This document shows, piece by piece, positions 1-7,021 of a DNA stretch of 64,000 nt. Under the pieces are notes generated by a model. The model was not told the origin of the DNA. It made no database searches and worked only from the letters and a program-made list of their open reading frames with translations. Source of the DNA: Nitrospirota bacterium. GTDB taxonomy: Bacteria > Nitrospirota > Thermodesulfovibrionia > Thermodesulfovibrionales > UBA6898. A program made the position numbers and the translations under genes. Every line of letters starts with the position of its first letter. Positions within the stretch are counted from its first letter, which is position 1. The stretch lies in contig JACRMT010000018.1 in NCBI GenBank assembly GCA_016214855.1, positions 1 through 64,000 of the forward strand, in the 5' to 3' direction.

Positions 1-138
1 TACATTGTTACAGATTCTCTCGATTACCCTTTTCGAGAAAATGTCTTTACAACAAGCACTTCAGACTATAGAAGAAAGATCAAATATGTTAGACAGCCAA
101 AACCAGTTGAATTTATTCAGTTCTTAACCGGACACTAG
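1..138 (+). CDS. C-terminal end of an unidentified gene, cut by the window start
   Basis: Frame 1 is open from the first base to a TAG at 136-138, giving 45 codons with no start inside the window. The peptide is rich in Y, F, R and T, begins YIVTDSLDY and ends VEFIQFLTGH. I do not recognise the family. It points towards msrA on the other strand, so the two genes converge. A chance open frame of this length is possible, so this is a tentative partial gene. Confidence 0.35.
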   Translation, partial: YIVTDSLDYPFRENVFTTSTSDYRRKIKYVRQPKPVEFIQFLTGH

Positions 139-212
139 TGAAATGCCCTCAAACTTTATGACTTTTTCAAGAAGCACCTGAGCATGATGCGCCCTCGACC
201 CTGCGTGACGTA

Positions 213-821
213 TCAATGTCCCGCAGCATCGCCCCACAGCTCCTTGAGTCGTCGGTCACGACCGCAGCTGGTACGATAGTACTTGTAGCGGATCGGGTTC
301 TTCTTGTAATAGTGCTGGTGATACTCCTCCGCAGGGTAGAACTCGGTGGCCTGCACAATCTCGGTTACAACAGGTTCTTTAAAGGGCTTGTTATTTTCCA
401 ATTGTGTCTTTGCCTGCAATGACAGCCTCTGCTGGTGCTCATTATGATAGAAGATGGCGCTTCGGTACTGATTCCCCGAATCACAAAACTGCCGGTCCCT
501 GGCGGTCGGATCGATGTTATGCCAAAAGACGTTCAGGAGCTTCTCGTAGGTCACTTTTGCCGGGTCATAGACCACCTGAACTGCCTCGGCATGCCCGGTT
601 CCTCCGGCCGAAACCTCTTCATACGTAGGATTCTTCTTGCGTCCGCCGGTGTAGCCGGGGGTGACTGAAACTACACCCGGAATCCTGTCAAACGGCTGCT
701 CCATACACCAGAAGCAGCCGCCTGCAAAGGTCGCTTTCTCATTTTTGGTTGCTGCCATGACGGTGGCGGCTGTGATGAGTATGACTGACAGTCCCATCAC
801 TGCGGTAGTAAGCACTTTCAT
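213..821 (-). CDS. msrA: Exported peptide methionine-S-sulfoxide reductase MsrA
   Basis: This enzyme reduces the S epimer of methionine sulfoxide in proteins. The 202-residue product starts with a signal peptide (hydrophobic residues about 6-24, ending VMAA), so it acts in the periplasm or at the membrane. The catalytic motif GGCFWC follows, with Cys36 as the nucleophile; it is an ordinary cysteine here, although MsrA is a selenoprotein in some organisms. The EEYHQHYY segment near residue 165 is typical of the family. The start ATG has an AAGGAG ribosome site. The gene lies 23 bp after msrB on the same strand, so the two complementary reductases are almost certainly one operon, probably with the YHS and HMA selenoprotein candidates upstream. 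Confidence 0.95.
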   Translation of the reverse strand: MKVLTTAVMGLSVILITAATVMAATKNEKATFAGGCFWCMEQPFDRIPGVVSVTPGYTGGRKKNPTYEEVSAGGTGHAEAVQVVYDPAKVTYEKLLNVFWHNIDPTARDRQFCDSGNQYRSAIFYHNEHQQRLSLQAKTQLENNKPFKEPVVTEIVQATEFYPAEEYHQHYYKKNPIRYKYYRTSCGRDRRLKELWGDAAGH

Positions 822-844
822 TATGTCTCCTTTCTGATAATGAA

Positions 845-1402
845 TTATCTTTTTATCGCAACAAACTGCATGGCAGCAGAATTCATGCAGTAGCGCAGCC
901 CGGTCGGTTTGGGGCCGTCGTTAAAAACATGGCCGATATGGCTGTCGCAGCGTCGGCAGAGAACCTCTGTGCGGCGCGAGAATATACTGTTGTCCGGCCT
1001 GGTGATGATGTTCTCGGGAGCGATTGGCGCAGTAAAGCTCGGCCAGCCGGTCCCGGAATCATATTTGTCCTCAGACCTGTACAGATCGAGTTCGCAGGCC
1101 GCACAACGGTAAATGCCGTGCTCGGAATGCTTGTCGTATTTTCCGGAGAAGGCCCGTTCAGTTCCTTTATTCCGAAGGATGGTATACTGCTCCGGGGTCA
1201 AGATTTTTTTCCACTGTTCTTTGGTTTTCGTAACAGTGTCGCTCATAACATAGCCCCCTTTTTCGGTGGAATAGACCTTGATCTGCGTTGTCATTGATTT
1301 GTCGGACGCCCCAGCCGGATTTCCCGTTCCGCCATAAAAAACAATACTACCGGCAATGAGTCCGGTCAGCAGGATTCCCCATAGTATGGTCTTATTTTTC
1401 AT
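845..1402 (-). CDS. msrB: Exported peptide methionine-R-sulfoxide reductase MsrB
   Basis: This enzyme reduces the R epimer of methionine sulfoxide. The 185-residue product has an N-terminal membrane segment (about residues 7-25) and then a SelR domain from about residue 60. Two zinc-binding CxxC pairs are visible (YRCAACELD and LCRRCDSH), followed by the HIGHVF motif and the catalytic cysteine in RYCMNSAAMQF. The catalytic residue is Cys, not Sec. An AAGGAGAG ribosome site lies just before the ATG. The gene sits between the YHS gene and msrA, all on the minus strand. Together msrB and msrA repair both epimers of oxidised methionine in exported proteins. Confidence 0.95.
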   Translation of the reverse strand: MKNKTILWGILLTGLIAGSIVFYGGTGNPAGASDKSMTTQIKVYSTEKGGYVMSDTVTKTKEQWKKILTPEQYTILRNKGTERAFSGKYDKHSEHGIYRCAACELDLYRSEDKYDSGTGWPSFTAPIAPENIITRPDNSIFSRRTEVLCRRCDSHIGHVFNDGPKPTGLRYCMNSAAMQFVAIKR

Positions 1403-1496
1403 TTTGTCTCTCCTTCATCTTCTCTTCGTTCCGTGGTTTCATATTTCGTCCTCTTTTTTTTAAAACTTTTGACTCTGCCGCAGATTAGCTCATCAG

Positions 1497-1979
1497 CTAT
1501 CTTTTGTGTAAGTTGGGCCAGTTCTCATCTGCCTTTATGATATTTCTCGGAATGTCTTTGCTCCACTTGTCCCTTATTTTCTTGCTGAGATTGAGGTAAA
1601 GCCTTCCATTAACAATACTCCACGCCTCAGGGTCGATATCAGCCGTGGACCCACGGCTCACTGCATATGCTCAATAACCGCCATACTTTGGGGCATACTT
1701 CTCAGGGTCCTTGATGAAAAGGTCCCTGTGCGCAGCGCCTGAAAAATGCCATTTTGCACCCATCCACTCATATTCGAATTCCTTGCTGCCTTTCACGGGT
1801 TTGCCCTGAGTAAAATAGGCCACAGAATCATAACCTTTAATTGCCGACCCGTCAGAACTCTTGTTGACAGGTTCGATTGAGAAGGCAGAACTTACCATTA
1901 ATAAGCAGAACACTATCGTGATAAGAATTCTCACAACAGTTTTCTTCTTGTTTCTTCTAAAAGTTCGCTCCGACATCAT
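1497..1979 (-). CDS. YHS-domain protein, candidate selenoprotein (TGA at codon 103 read as Sec)
   Basis: From ATG 1979 (AGGAGGG site) the frame encodes an N-terminal membrane or signal segment (residues about 16-34), then a YHS domain with GYDSVAYF and the W-x-F-S-G-A-A segment. A TGA at 1671-1673 would end it after 102 residues at PKYGGY. The same frame continues without any shift for 57 more codons, starting AYAVSRGSTADIDPEAW and ending IKADENWPNLHKR before TAG. As I remember the family, the next residues are C-A-Y-x-V-S and later D-P-E-A-W-x-I-V and Y-L-N, so the TGA sits exactly at the conserved cysteine. A perfect hairpin lies 12 nt after it. Sec insertion is the best reading; a single nonsense mutation is the alternative. 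The total would be 160 residues. YHS proteins are linked to metal handling, but the precise role here is unknown. Confidence 0.8.
1641..1658 (-). promoter_or_regulatory. SECIS-like hairpin of the YHS gene
   Basis: On the coding strand the sequence AGCCGTGGGTCCACGGCT is a perfect palindrome, read as a 7-bp stem with a GGTC loop (an eighth pair is geometrically possible). It begins 12 nt after the in-frame TGA, which puts the loop 19 nt downstream. Bacterial SECIS elements have an apical loop with G in its first two positions about 16-37 nt from the UGA, and the Escherichia coli fdhF loop also contains GGUC. Confidence 0.72.
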
Positions 1980-2110
1980 TTTCCCTCCTGCTACTGATTA
2001 AAATAAACTCTTTTAAGACAAGTATATCAAATACCTAACAGATAGCAAGTCCATGGAAAACATTGATAACTGAAATAAATAACCCTGTAGTGAAAGGCGG
2101 ACGTTATTAA

Positions 2111-2419
2111 CTATTCCACTGTCTCCAGATATGTACCGGCCTTCTTTAAGGCCGCTTCCATTTCTTCAATTGTAATGACTGCCGGATCATAATAAACAGT
2201 GTTTATCTCTTTAAAGTGGCGAAAGCCTTTTTCAACTCTCTTTACGCCTTTCAGCCCTTCCAGGGCCTCCTTACCCACGTCATATCAGGAAACGCGGAAA
2301 ACAACCGTTGCATCATCGTGCGCCGAAGAGGATAAAACCACAGATGTTGAAGAAAAAATATAAAGCCCCGCCCCGGCTAGTATGCATATCAGAAAAAAAG
2401 TCACGACATCTCTCCTCAT
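2111..2419 (-). CDS. Exported HMA (MerP-like) protein, candidate selenoprotein (TGA at codon 45 read as Sec)
   Basis: An ATG at 2419, with AAGGAAGGTGG upstream, opens a frame encoding a signal segment (about residues 5-33) and then a heavy-metal-associated domain. The frame meets TGA at 2285-2287, in F-R-V-S-stop-Y-D-V-G-K-E-A-L, then continues for 57 codons ending AGTYLETVE before TAG. The sequence after the TGA (ALEGLKGVKRVEKGF, then NTVYYDPAVIT and LKKAGTY) is a clear HMA fold. The TGA aligns with the first cysteine of the usual CxxC metal site; the second position is V, so this would be a single-Sec version. A hairpin follows the TGA. The total is 102 residues. It is the first gene of the minus-strand block leading to the YHS protein and msrBA. 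The metal it binds cannot be told from the sequence. Confidence 0.75.
2253..2267 (-). promoter_or_regulatory. SECIS-like hairpin of the HMA gene
   Basis: On the coding strand GGCCCTGGAAGGGCT folds as a 6-bp stem (five Watson-Crick pairs plus a G-U) with a GGA loop. It starts 17 nt after the in-frame TGA, so the loop begins 24 nt downstream, inside the bacterial SECIS range. It is shorter than the YHS hairpin and by itself would be weak evidence. Confidence 0.55.
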
Positions 2420-2565
2420 TTCAAAGCCACCTTCCTTTTAGCGTTAATAAAAAGCTTACACCGGATAAATCACAGGATAGTCACGAAAAAATCATAATTC
2501 TATAACGGGAAGGCATATCGGGCAATCCACGACGCATTGGATGTCTTTTTGCGGGAAATTGTCTT

Positions 2566-2599
2566 TTGTGATACTCTTGTGACAAGTGTAAGGTAAAGT
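2566..2599 (+). promoter_or_regulatory. Tandem-repeat promoter upstream of the OmpR-type regulator
   Basis: Two 9-mers, TTGTGATAC (2566) and TTGTGACAA (2577), are spaced 11 bp apart, as is usual for OmpR/PhoB-type binding sites. Eight bases after the second repeat lies TAAAGT (2594-2599), a plausible -10. The same layout occurs at 4906 and 6113. The site lies between the regulator gene and the divergent HMA-YHS-msrBA block, so it could control both directions and give autoregulation. Confidence 0.6.
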
Positions 2600-2630
2600 A
2601 AATCACAAACAGGCATTTGGAGCGTTCACC

Positions 2631-3353
2631 GTGTCAAAACGCATACTTGTCATTGAAGACAATAAAGATATCGCTGAACTTCTGGCGATGCATCTCCGGG
2701 ATCTTTCCTTCGAGATTGATATTGCCGCCAACGGCGCAGCAGGCCTTGCAAAGGCAGAGGCGATAGACTATGACCTTATAGTGCTCGACCTCATGCTTCC
2801 CGGCCTGGACGGGCTGGAGATCTGTAAACGTCTGCGCAGCAGGCCCTCTTATGTTCCCATCCTTATGCTTACCTCAAAGTCCTCGGAACTGGACAGAGTT
2901 CTCGGCCTTGAGATCGGGGCAGATGACTATGTAACCAAGCCGTTCAGCATCCCTGAACTCCTTGCACGGATAAAGGCCATCTTACGGCGCGTTGAGAATC
3001 TTGAGGAGTCACGGAAGGGAACCGTATCTGAAATAACTTGCGCTGAAGGTCTTGTTATAGATCCTGGGAGGCGCAAGGTAAAACTGCATGGAAAAACCGT
3101 GGAGCTTACAGCAAGGGAATTCGACCTTCTCCTGCATTTTGCCCGGCATCCAGGGCGCGTATACACGCGTTCGCAGCTGCTGGACCTTGTGTGGGGTTAC
3201 GGGCACGAGGGATATGAGCATACTGTTAATTCACACATCAACCGTCTGCGGGCAAAGATAGAAGAAAATCCAGCCCAGCCGGATTTCATCCTTACCGTAT
3301 GGGGAGTAGGCTATAAATTTGCGGAGCCCAAAGGGACGGAGCGTGACTCATGA
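2631..3353 (+). CDS. OmpR/PhoB-family response regulator
   Basis: A 240-residue transcription factor with a receiver domain (about 1-120) and a winged-helix DNA-binding domain (about 135-235). The receiver shows the acidic pocket (IEDN), the phosphorylated Asp53 in VLDLMLPG, the conserved T/S (LTSK) and the lysine in VTKPF. The C-terminal domain has ELTAREFDLLLH and the recognition-helix region YEHTVNSHINRLRAKIE, typical of OmpR proteins. The start is GTG at 2631, with GGAG about 8 nt upstream. The stop overlaps the kinase start (ATGA), so this is a cotranscribed pair. The tandem repeats upstream, and copies before two cysteine-rich protein genes, suggest its regulon is local and metal-related. 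The actual signal is unknown. Confidence 0.93.
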   Translation: MSKRILVIEDNKDIAELLAMHLRDLSFEIDIAANGAAGLAKAEAIDYDLIVLDLMLPGLDGLEICKRLRSRPSYVPILMLTSKSSELDRVLGLEIGADDYVTKPFSIPELLARIKAILRRVENLEESRKGTVSEITCAEGLVIDPGRRKVKLHGKTVELTAREFDLLLHFARHPGRVYTRSQLLDLVWGYGHEGYEHTVNSHINRLRAKIEENPAQPDFILTVWGVGYKFAEPKGTERDS

Positions 3354-4837
3354 TATTTAGATCTCTTTATGCGAAGCTGTCGGCAGTGTTGCTTGGGCTG
3401 TTTGTCCTCGTCGGGATAACCTTTGTACTGGTGAGCTTTTATGCCACAGAGATGTACCAGCAGGAGGTGAACCAGAAGCTGAACCGTGAAATCGCGAAAC
3501 GCATCGTATCAGAGAAGATCATCATGGAGAGCGAACGCATTAATGAGAAGGCGCTTAAGGAAATCTTTCATATGCTCATGGTGATCAACCCAAGCATCGA
3601 GATTTATCTTCTTGATCCTGCAGGGAACATTCTCGCTTTTTCCGCTGAGCCCGGCAAGGTCAAGCGCAAAAGCGTAGCTTTGGAACCTGTACAGGCTTTT
3701 CTTGAGGGTAAAGTAGCCTTCCCTCTCCTTGGTGACGACCCCAGAGGCGTGGATAAAACAAAGGTCTTTACCGCTGCCCGCATCCCGGAGGAAGGGCGTT
3801 TGGAAGGTTATCTTTATGTGATCCTCGGAGGGGAAATCTACGATTCAATGGCCCAGAAATTACAGACGAGCTATATCGCCAAGTTGAGCACCTGGGCGAT
3901 TCTCTCAAGCCTTCTCGTCGCCCTGCTCACAGGCTTGGTCATATTCGCATGTTTGACAAGAAGACTGAGACGTCTCGCGGCTGCAATGAATTCCTATACG
4001 AACGGCATGCTGCCCGGGCAGCTTGACCTTCCCGTGACTACTTGGGAAAATCCTGCCGATGAGATCGATCTGCTTGTTAGAACATTTAAAGAGATGTCCG
4101 CACGCATTGAGGAGCAGATGGAGTCTCTGAGGAGATCCGATACTCTGCGTCGTGAACTGGTGGCCAATATTTCCCATGATCTCCGTACACCGCTCGCAAC
4201 CCTTCAGGGCTACATAGAGACCCTTCTTATGAAGGACAGCAGCCTCTCTGCGGAGGAGCGCCTGAACTATCTCGATATCGGGATCAGACATTGCAAACGA
4301 CTCAGTAAATTGGTCAGCGATCTTTTTGAACTGGCCAAACTCGATGCGCAGGATACCAAGGTGCATTGTGAGCCCTTCAGCATCGGCGAACTCGTCCAGG
4401 ACATTGTACAAAAATTCAGATTGTCGGCAAAGGAAAGAAAAGTAGCAATTCTTACGAATATCGGCAAGGAACTTCCTGTTGTGTCCGCAGACATCGCTCT
4501 TATCGAGCGTGTATTCGAAAACCTCATAGAAAATGCCCTGCGTCATACATCTGAGGGCGGTACCGTAAGCATTGTCTTACATGTCGACCGGGACCTTCTC
4601 ACCGCCCTCGTAAGCGACACTGGTCACGGAATTCCGGAGAGCGCGCTTCCCCATATTTTCGACCGGTTCTATCAGATAGACAGCAGCCGGGAGGGAAGAG
4701 CAGGACATTCAGGACTTGGGCTTGCGATTTCGAAGCGAATTCTTGAACTCCATGGAACCACCATCAGGGTAGCCAGCACCCTCAATGTCGGAACGACGTT
4801 TACCTTCTCACTTCCTGTCTACAGAACTAACGCGTAA
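3350..4837 (+). CDS. Membrane sensor histidine kinase
   Basis: A 495-residue kinase partner of the preceding regulator, overlapping it by 4 bp. The N-terminal membrane helix (about 10-30), a periplasmic sensor region (about 31-175) and a second helix (about 178-200) are followed by a HAMP linker and a HisKA domain with the phosphorylated histidine in NISHDLRTPLATL (H276). The ATPase domain carries the N box ENLIENALRHT and the G boxes DTGHGIPE and GHSGLGLAI. The sensor region has no recognisable ligand domain or cysteine cluster, so the signal is open. Downstream targets bind metals, which makes an envelope metal or redox signal plausible (inference). Confidence 0.93.
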   Translation: MIFRSLYAKLSAVLLGLFVLVGITFVLVSFYATEMYQQEVNQKLNREIAKRIVSEKIIMESERINEKALKEIFHMLMVINPSIEIYLLDPAGNILAFSAEPGKVKRKSVALEPVQAFLEGKVAFPLLGDDPRGVDKTKVFTAARIPEEGRLEGYLYVILGGEIYDSMAQKLQTSYIAKLSTWAILSSLLVALLTGLVIFACLTRRLRRLAAAMNSYTNGMLPGQLDLPVTTWENPADEIDLLVRTFKEMSARIEEQMESLRRSDTLRRELVANISHDLRTPLATLQGYIETLLMKDSSLSAEERLNYLDIGIRHCKRLSKLVSDLFELAKLDAQDTKVHCEPFSIGELVQDIVQKFRLSAKERKVAILTNIGKELPVVSADIALIERVFENLIENALRHTSEGGTVSIVLHVDRDLLTALVSDTGHGIPESALPHIFDRFYQIDSSREGRAGHSGLGLAISKRILELHGTTIRVASTLNVGTTFTFSLPVYRTNA

Positions 4838-4905
4838 GGACAAACCATTCTGAGGTTTGCCTCATCAACAGCTTTACACTCATTTGTTACAGAAAAGACA
4901 TTTTT

Positions 4906-4939
4906 TCGTGATACGCCCGTGACCTTCGGGTAGTAATCT
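4906..4939 (+). promoter_or_regulatory. Tandem-repeat promoter before the metallothionein-like gene
   Basis: TCGTGATAC (4906) and CCGTGACCT (4917) repeat with an 11-bp period, and TAATCT (4934-4939) follows after exactly 8 bases as a -10-like element. This is the same layout as at 2566 and 6113. The gene starts at 5046, which leaves a leader of roughly 100 nt. It is best read as a target site of the OmpR-type regulator encoded just upstream. Confidence 0.6.
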
Positions 4940-5045
4940 ATACATATAAGTACAGAAGGAGCAGATTTAGTGCAACAGGTTCTATAGTACGGAAAATACC
5001 GTTGACCCGGTAAATTTCGAATAAAACTCTATAAGGAGGATGTAC

Positions 5046-5756
5046 ATGTTTAGAAAAATCTTGATAATGCTGCTGGCGGTTGTATTTCTCGGGTCAATGT
5101 CATTGACGCCGTTGTTTGCCTTTGCTGATGCGGCACCAAAATGCCAGTGCAAGGGTGATGGCAAGGACTGTAAATGTGGAAAAGACTGCAAGTGTGAGCA
5201 TTGTGCCGCACTAAAAGAAGGGAAAGGCTGCCAGTGCGGTAAAGACTGCAAATGCGAACATTGCGCAACCGGCAAAGGCGGATGTCACTGCAAGGCCGGA
5301 GAGATGGGCTGTACCTGCGGCAAAGGATGCGGCTGTGAACACTGTAAGACCGGCAAGGGTGAATGCAAATGCCATGCAGGCGCTGCAGATATGAAGGCAA
5401 AGCCAACGTCGGATGCTGATTATGCAAAGACCATGAAGTCAAAGAACGGGTCTTTTAAGGCTTCCTATACCAGTGATCCTGATACTATTCCGGTGAACAA
5501 GATTATAAGCTGGAAGCTGATGGTAGAGACAACTGACGGTCAGCCAGTAAAGGACGCTGAGATCTCACTTGACGGCGCCATGCCTGAGCATAGCCACGGC
5601 CTTCCGACGCAGCCGAAAGTGACGAAGAACTTTGGTGATGGCACCTATCTTGTTGAAGGGATTAAGTTCAGCATGCCGGGGTGGTGGACTATGACCTTCG
5701 CGATCAAGGCCGCAGGAAAGACCGACATCGTAACGTTCAACCTCCAGCTCAAATAG
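5046..5756 (+). CDS. Exported metallothionein-like cysteine-rich domain fused to a YtkA/FixH-like domain
   Basis: The 236-residue product begins with a signal peptide (residues 1-27, ending FAFA). Residues about 33-115 hold 21 cysteines in CxC and CxxC arrangements, with repeated units such as GKDCKC, KCEHC and GKGCGC, resembling a bacterial metallothionein. The remainder (about 120-236) is a beta-rich domain of the YtkA/FixH type, with PDTIPVNKIISW, MPEHSHGLP and GWWTMTFAI. I chose ATG 5046 rather than the in-frame ATG 5040, because the AAGGAGG site ends at 5039. It probably sequesters or delivers soft metal ions in the periplasm. YtkA-like genes often precede MauG-type peroxidases, and here a broken copy of one follows by 6 bp. 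It lies behind a regulator-type promoter. Confidence 0.85.
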   Translation: MFRKILIMLLAVVFLGSMSLTPLFAFADAAPKCQCKGDGKDCKCGKDCKCEHCAALKEGKGCQCGKDCKCEHCATGKGGCHCKAGEMGCTCGKGCGCEHCKTGKGECKCHAGAADMKAKPTSDADYAKTMKSKNGSFKASYTSDPDTIPVNKIISWKLMVETTDGQPVKDAEISLDGAMPEHSHGLPTQPKVTKNFGDGTYLVEGIKFSMPGWWTMTFAIKAAGKTDIVTFNLQLK

Positions 5757-5762
5757 AGGCCC

Positions 5763-6110
5763 GTGAAAAGAGTTTTGAGAGTTTTATCTTTGAGGGCAGT
5801 AAAGTTTTCTGTTCTCCTGATTGCCGTCACTCTGCCGGTTTTGTTCATGGCAGGAAAGGCAATGGCAGAAACGATAAACGTCAATGAGATGCATAAATGG
5901 AGCGGAGGAGAGATTAAGGTCCTTCGCTCCATTTCCCTCTCCTCCCTTCCGCCTCTGCCAAAGGACCCTTCCAACGCCTACGCGGACGATCCCAAAACGA
6001 TAGAACTCGGCAAAAAGCCGCGGGCCGATTATTTATCCGAAGTGGTACGAATAGAACAAATCCACGAAAGCGTCAGGTTGCCAATTAAGAGGGGCAACTT
6101 TTTTAATTGA
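5763..6110 (+). pseudogene. Truncated start of a MauG-type di-heme cytochrome c peroxidase
   Basis: The frame begins at GTG 5763, has a signal peptide ending AMAE, and then reads LPPLPKDPSNAYADDPKTIELGKK. That matches the mature N-terminus of periplasmic di-heme peroxidases, which normally continue with L-F-F-D and the first CxxCH heme site. Here homology stops near base 6017 and about 30 unrelated residues lead to a TGA. No CxxCH is present and about 250-300 residues are missing, so the protein cannot bind heme. The downstream DNA begins a new promoter region (6113), suggesting a deletion joined the two. Confidence 0.7.
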
Positions 6111-6112
6111 CG

Positions 6113-6146
6113 TTGTGATACTTTTGTGATACTTGTGGGGTAAAGT
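6113..6146 (+). promoter_or_regulatory. Tandem-repeat promoter before the 12-cysteine protein gene
   Basis: TTGTGATAC occurs twice, at 6113 and 6124, exactly 11 bp apart. TAAAGT (6141-6146) follows after 8 bases and is extended as TAAAGTAAAA, the same as at 2594. This is the best-preserved copy of the motif. The next gene starts at 6431, so the leader would be about 280 nt; I saw no other gene in it. Confidence 0.62.
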
Positions 6147-6430
6147 AAAAAACAAGCAAACTTGTGGAGTATACGCCGGCATAGAAACGCATATGCATAA
6201 CGTATATCCATAAATGCTTTTTGTATTAACTTTCAAACAAGAAGGTAAGATGCGAGAACGAAAGTAAGCTTAGTCATCTTTATCACTGTTCCGATGTTTA
6301 CACTTTCCGGCAAGATATTCGTGTCAGTTGATGAGTGAATAGAGAACTGAAAAGAAAGGTGGGAAGAGAAGGGAAGACAAGACAAAGATTCGATGCATTT
6401 GAACATTAACCAATTAAAGGAGGAATTCCA

Positions 6431-6811
6431 ATGAGAAAGAAACTCTTCATATTTGCCGCAATCGTATCGCTGTTGATTGCTGCTATTGCCTTTGCAGAAG
6501 TAAAGAATGGCAAGGTAGATATTAAGGTAGGTGACGAATTATATGTATGCAATTGCGGAGATAAGTGCCCATGTGATTCGATGTCAAGAAATGCCGGCCA
6601 ATGCACCTGCGGCAAAGACATGGTAAAGGCAAAGGTAACTAAGATTGAAGATGGCAAGGCTTATTTTAAAGCTGCAGGATGGGAAAAAGAACGGGCATTC
6701 AAGACAACCGGGCAGTATGTATGCGCATGTGGTCCGCAATGCAAGTGCGACATGATCAGCCAGAATCCCGGGAAATGCACTTGTGGCAAAGAAATGAAAA
6801 AGGCGAACTAA
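6431..6811 (+). CDS. Small exported 12-cysteine protein with two metal-binding-like repeats
   Basis: The 126-residue product has a signal peptide (residues 1-22, ending AFAE). Two similar units follow: YVCNCGDKCPCDSM then QCTCGKDM (about residues 38-61), and YVCACGPQCKCDMI then KCTCGKEM (about 98-122). Each has six cysteines as three CxC pairs, and a short strand-rich linker with KVTKIEDGKAYF lies between. The pattern suggests binding of soft metal ions, but I do not recognise a named family. A strong AAAGGAGG ribosome site precedes ATG 6431. It shares a promoter type with the two-component system and with the 21-cysteine protein. Confidence 0.85.
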   Translation: MRKKLFIFAAIVSLLIAAIAFAEVKNGKVDIKVGDELYVCNCGDKCPCDSMSRNAGQCTCGKDMVKAKVTKIEDGKAYFKAAGWEKERAFKTTGQYVCACGPQCKCDMISQNPGKCTCGKEMKKAN

Positions 6812-7021
6812 GTCTCGCACATATAATCTAATCGAGGTTTTCCTGCAATTGGCGGTACAAGGAGTAAGCTAAGGACAGATGAAAAACCCAAAGAGATTGA
6901 TAGATGACAGAACGTAAAGCAATATGGCACATGCTTGATTGATGAAAGCAATTTATAAATATTCTGTATTGGTGAATGGAGCGCCTGATTTCGCAAGGGC
7001 TGTGTTAATGGATGCTAAAGA

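Noticed and set aside
1497..2419. HMA and YHS genes as ordinary pseudogenes
   Set aside because: Each has exactly one interruption, always TGA, always at a cysteine position, without frameshifts and with hairpins downstream. Random decay would give mixed stops and indels, as seen in the true pseudogenes nearby. Not fully excluded without genome data.
6925..6945. Possible sigma-54 promoter (tatggcacatgcttgattg)
   Set aside because: The GG is present but the second element lacks GC at the required spacing, and it precedes a decayed gene.
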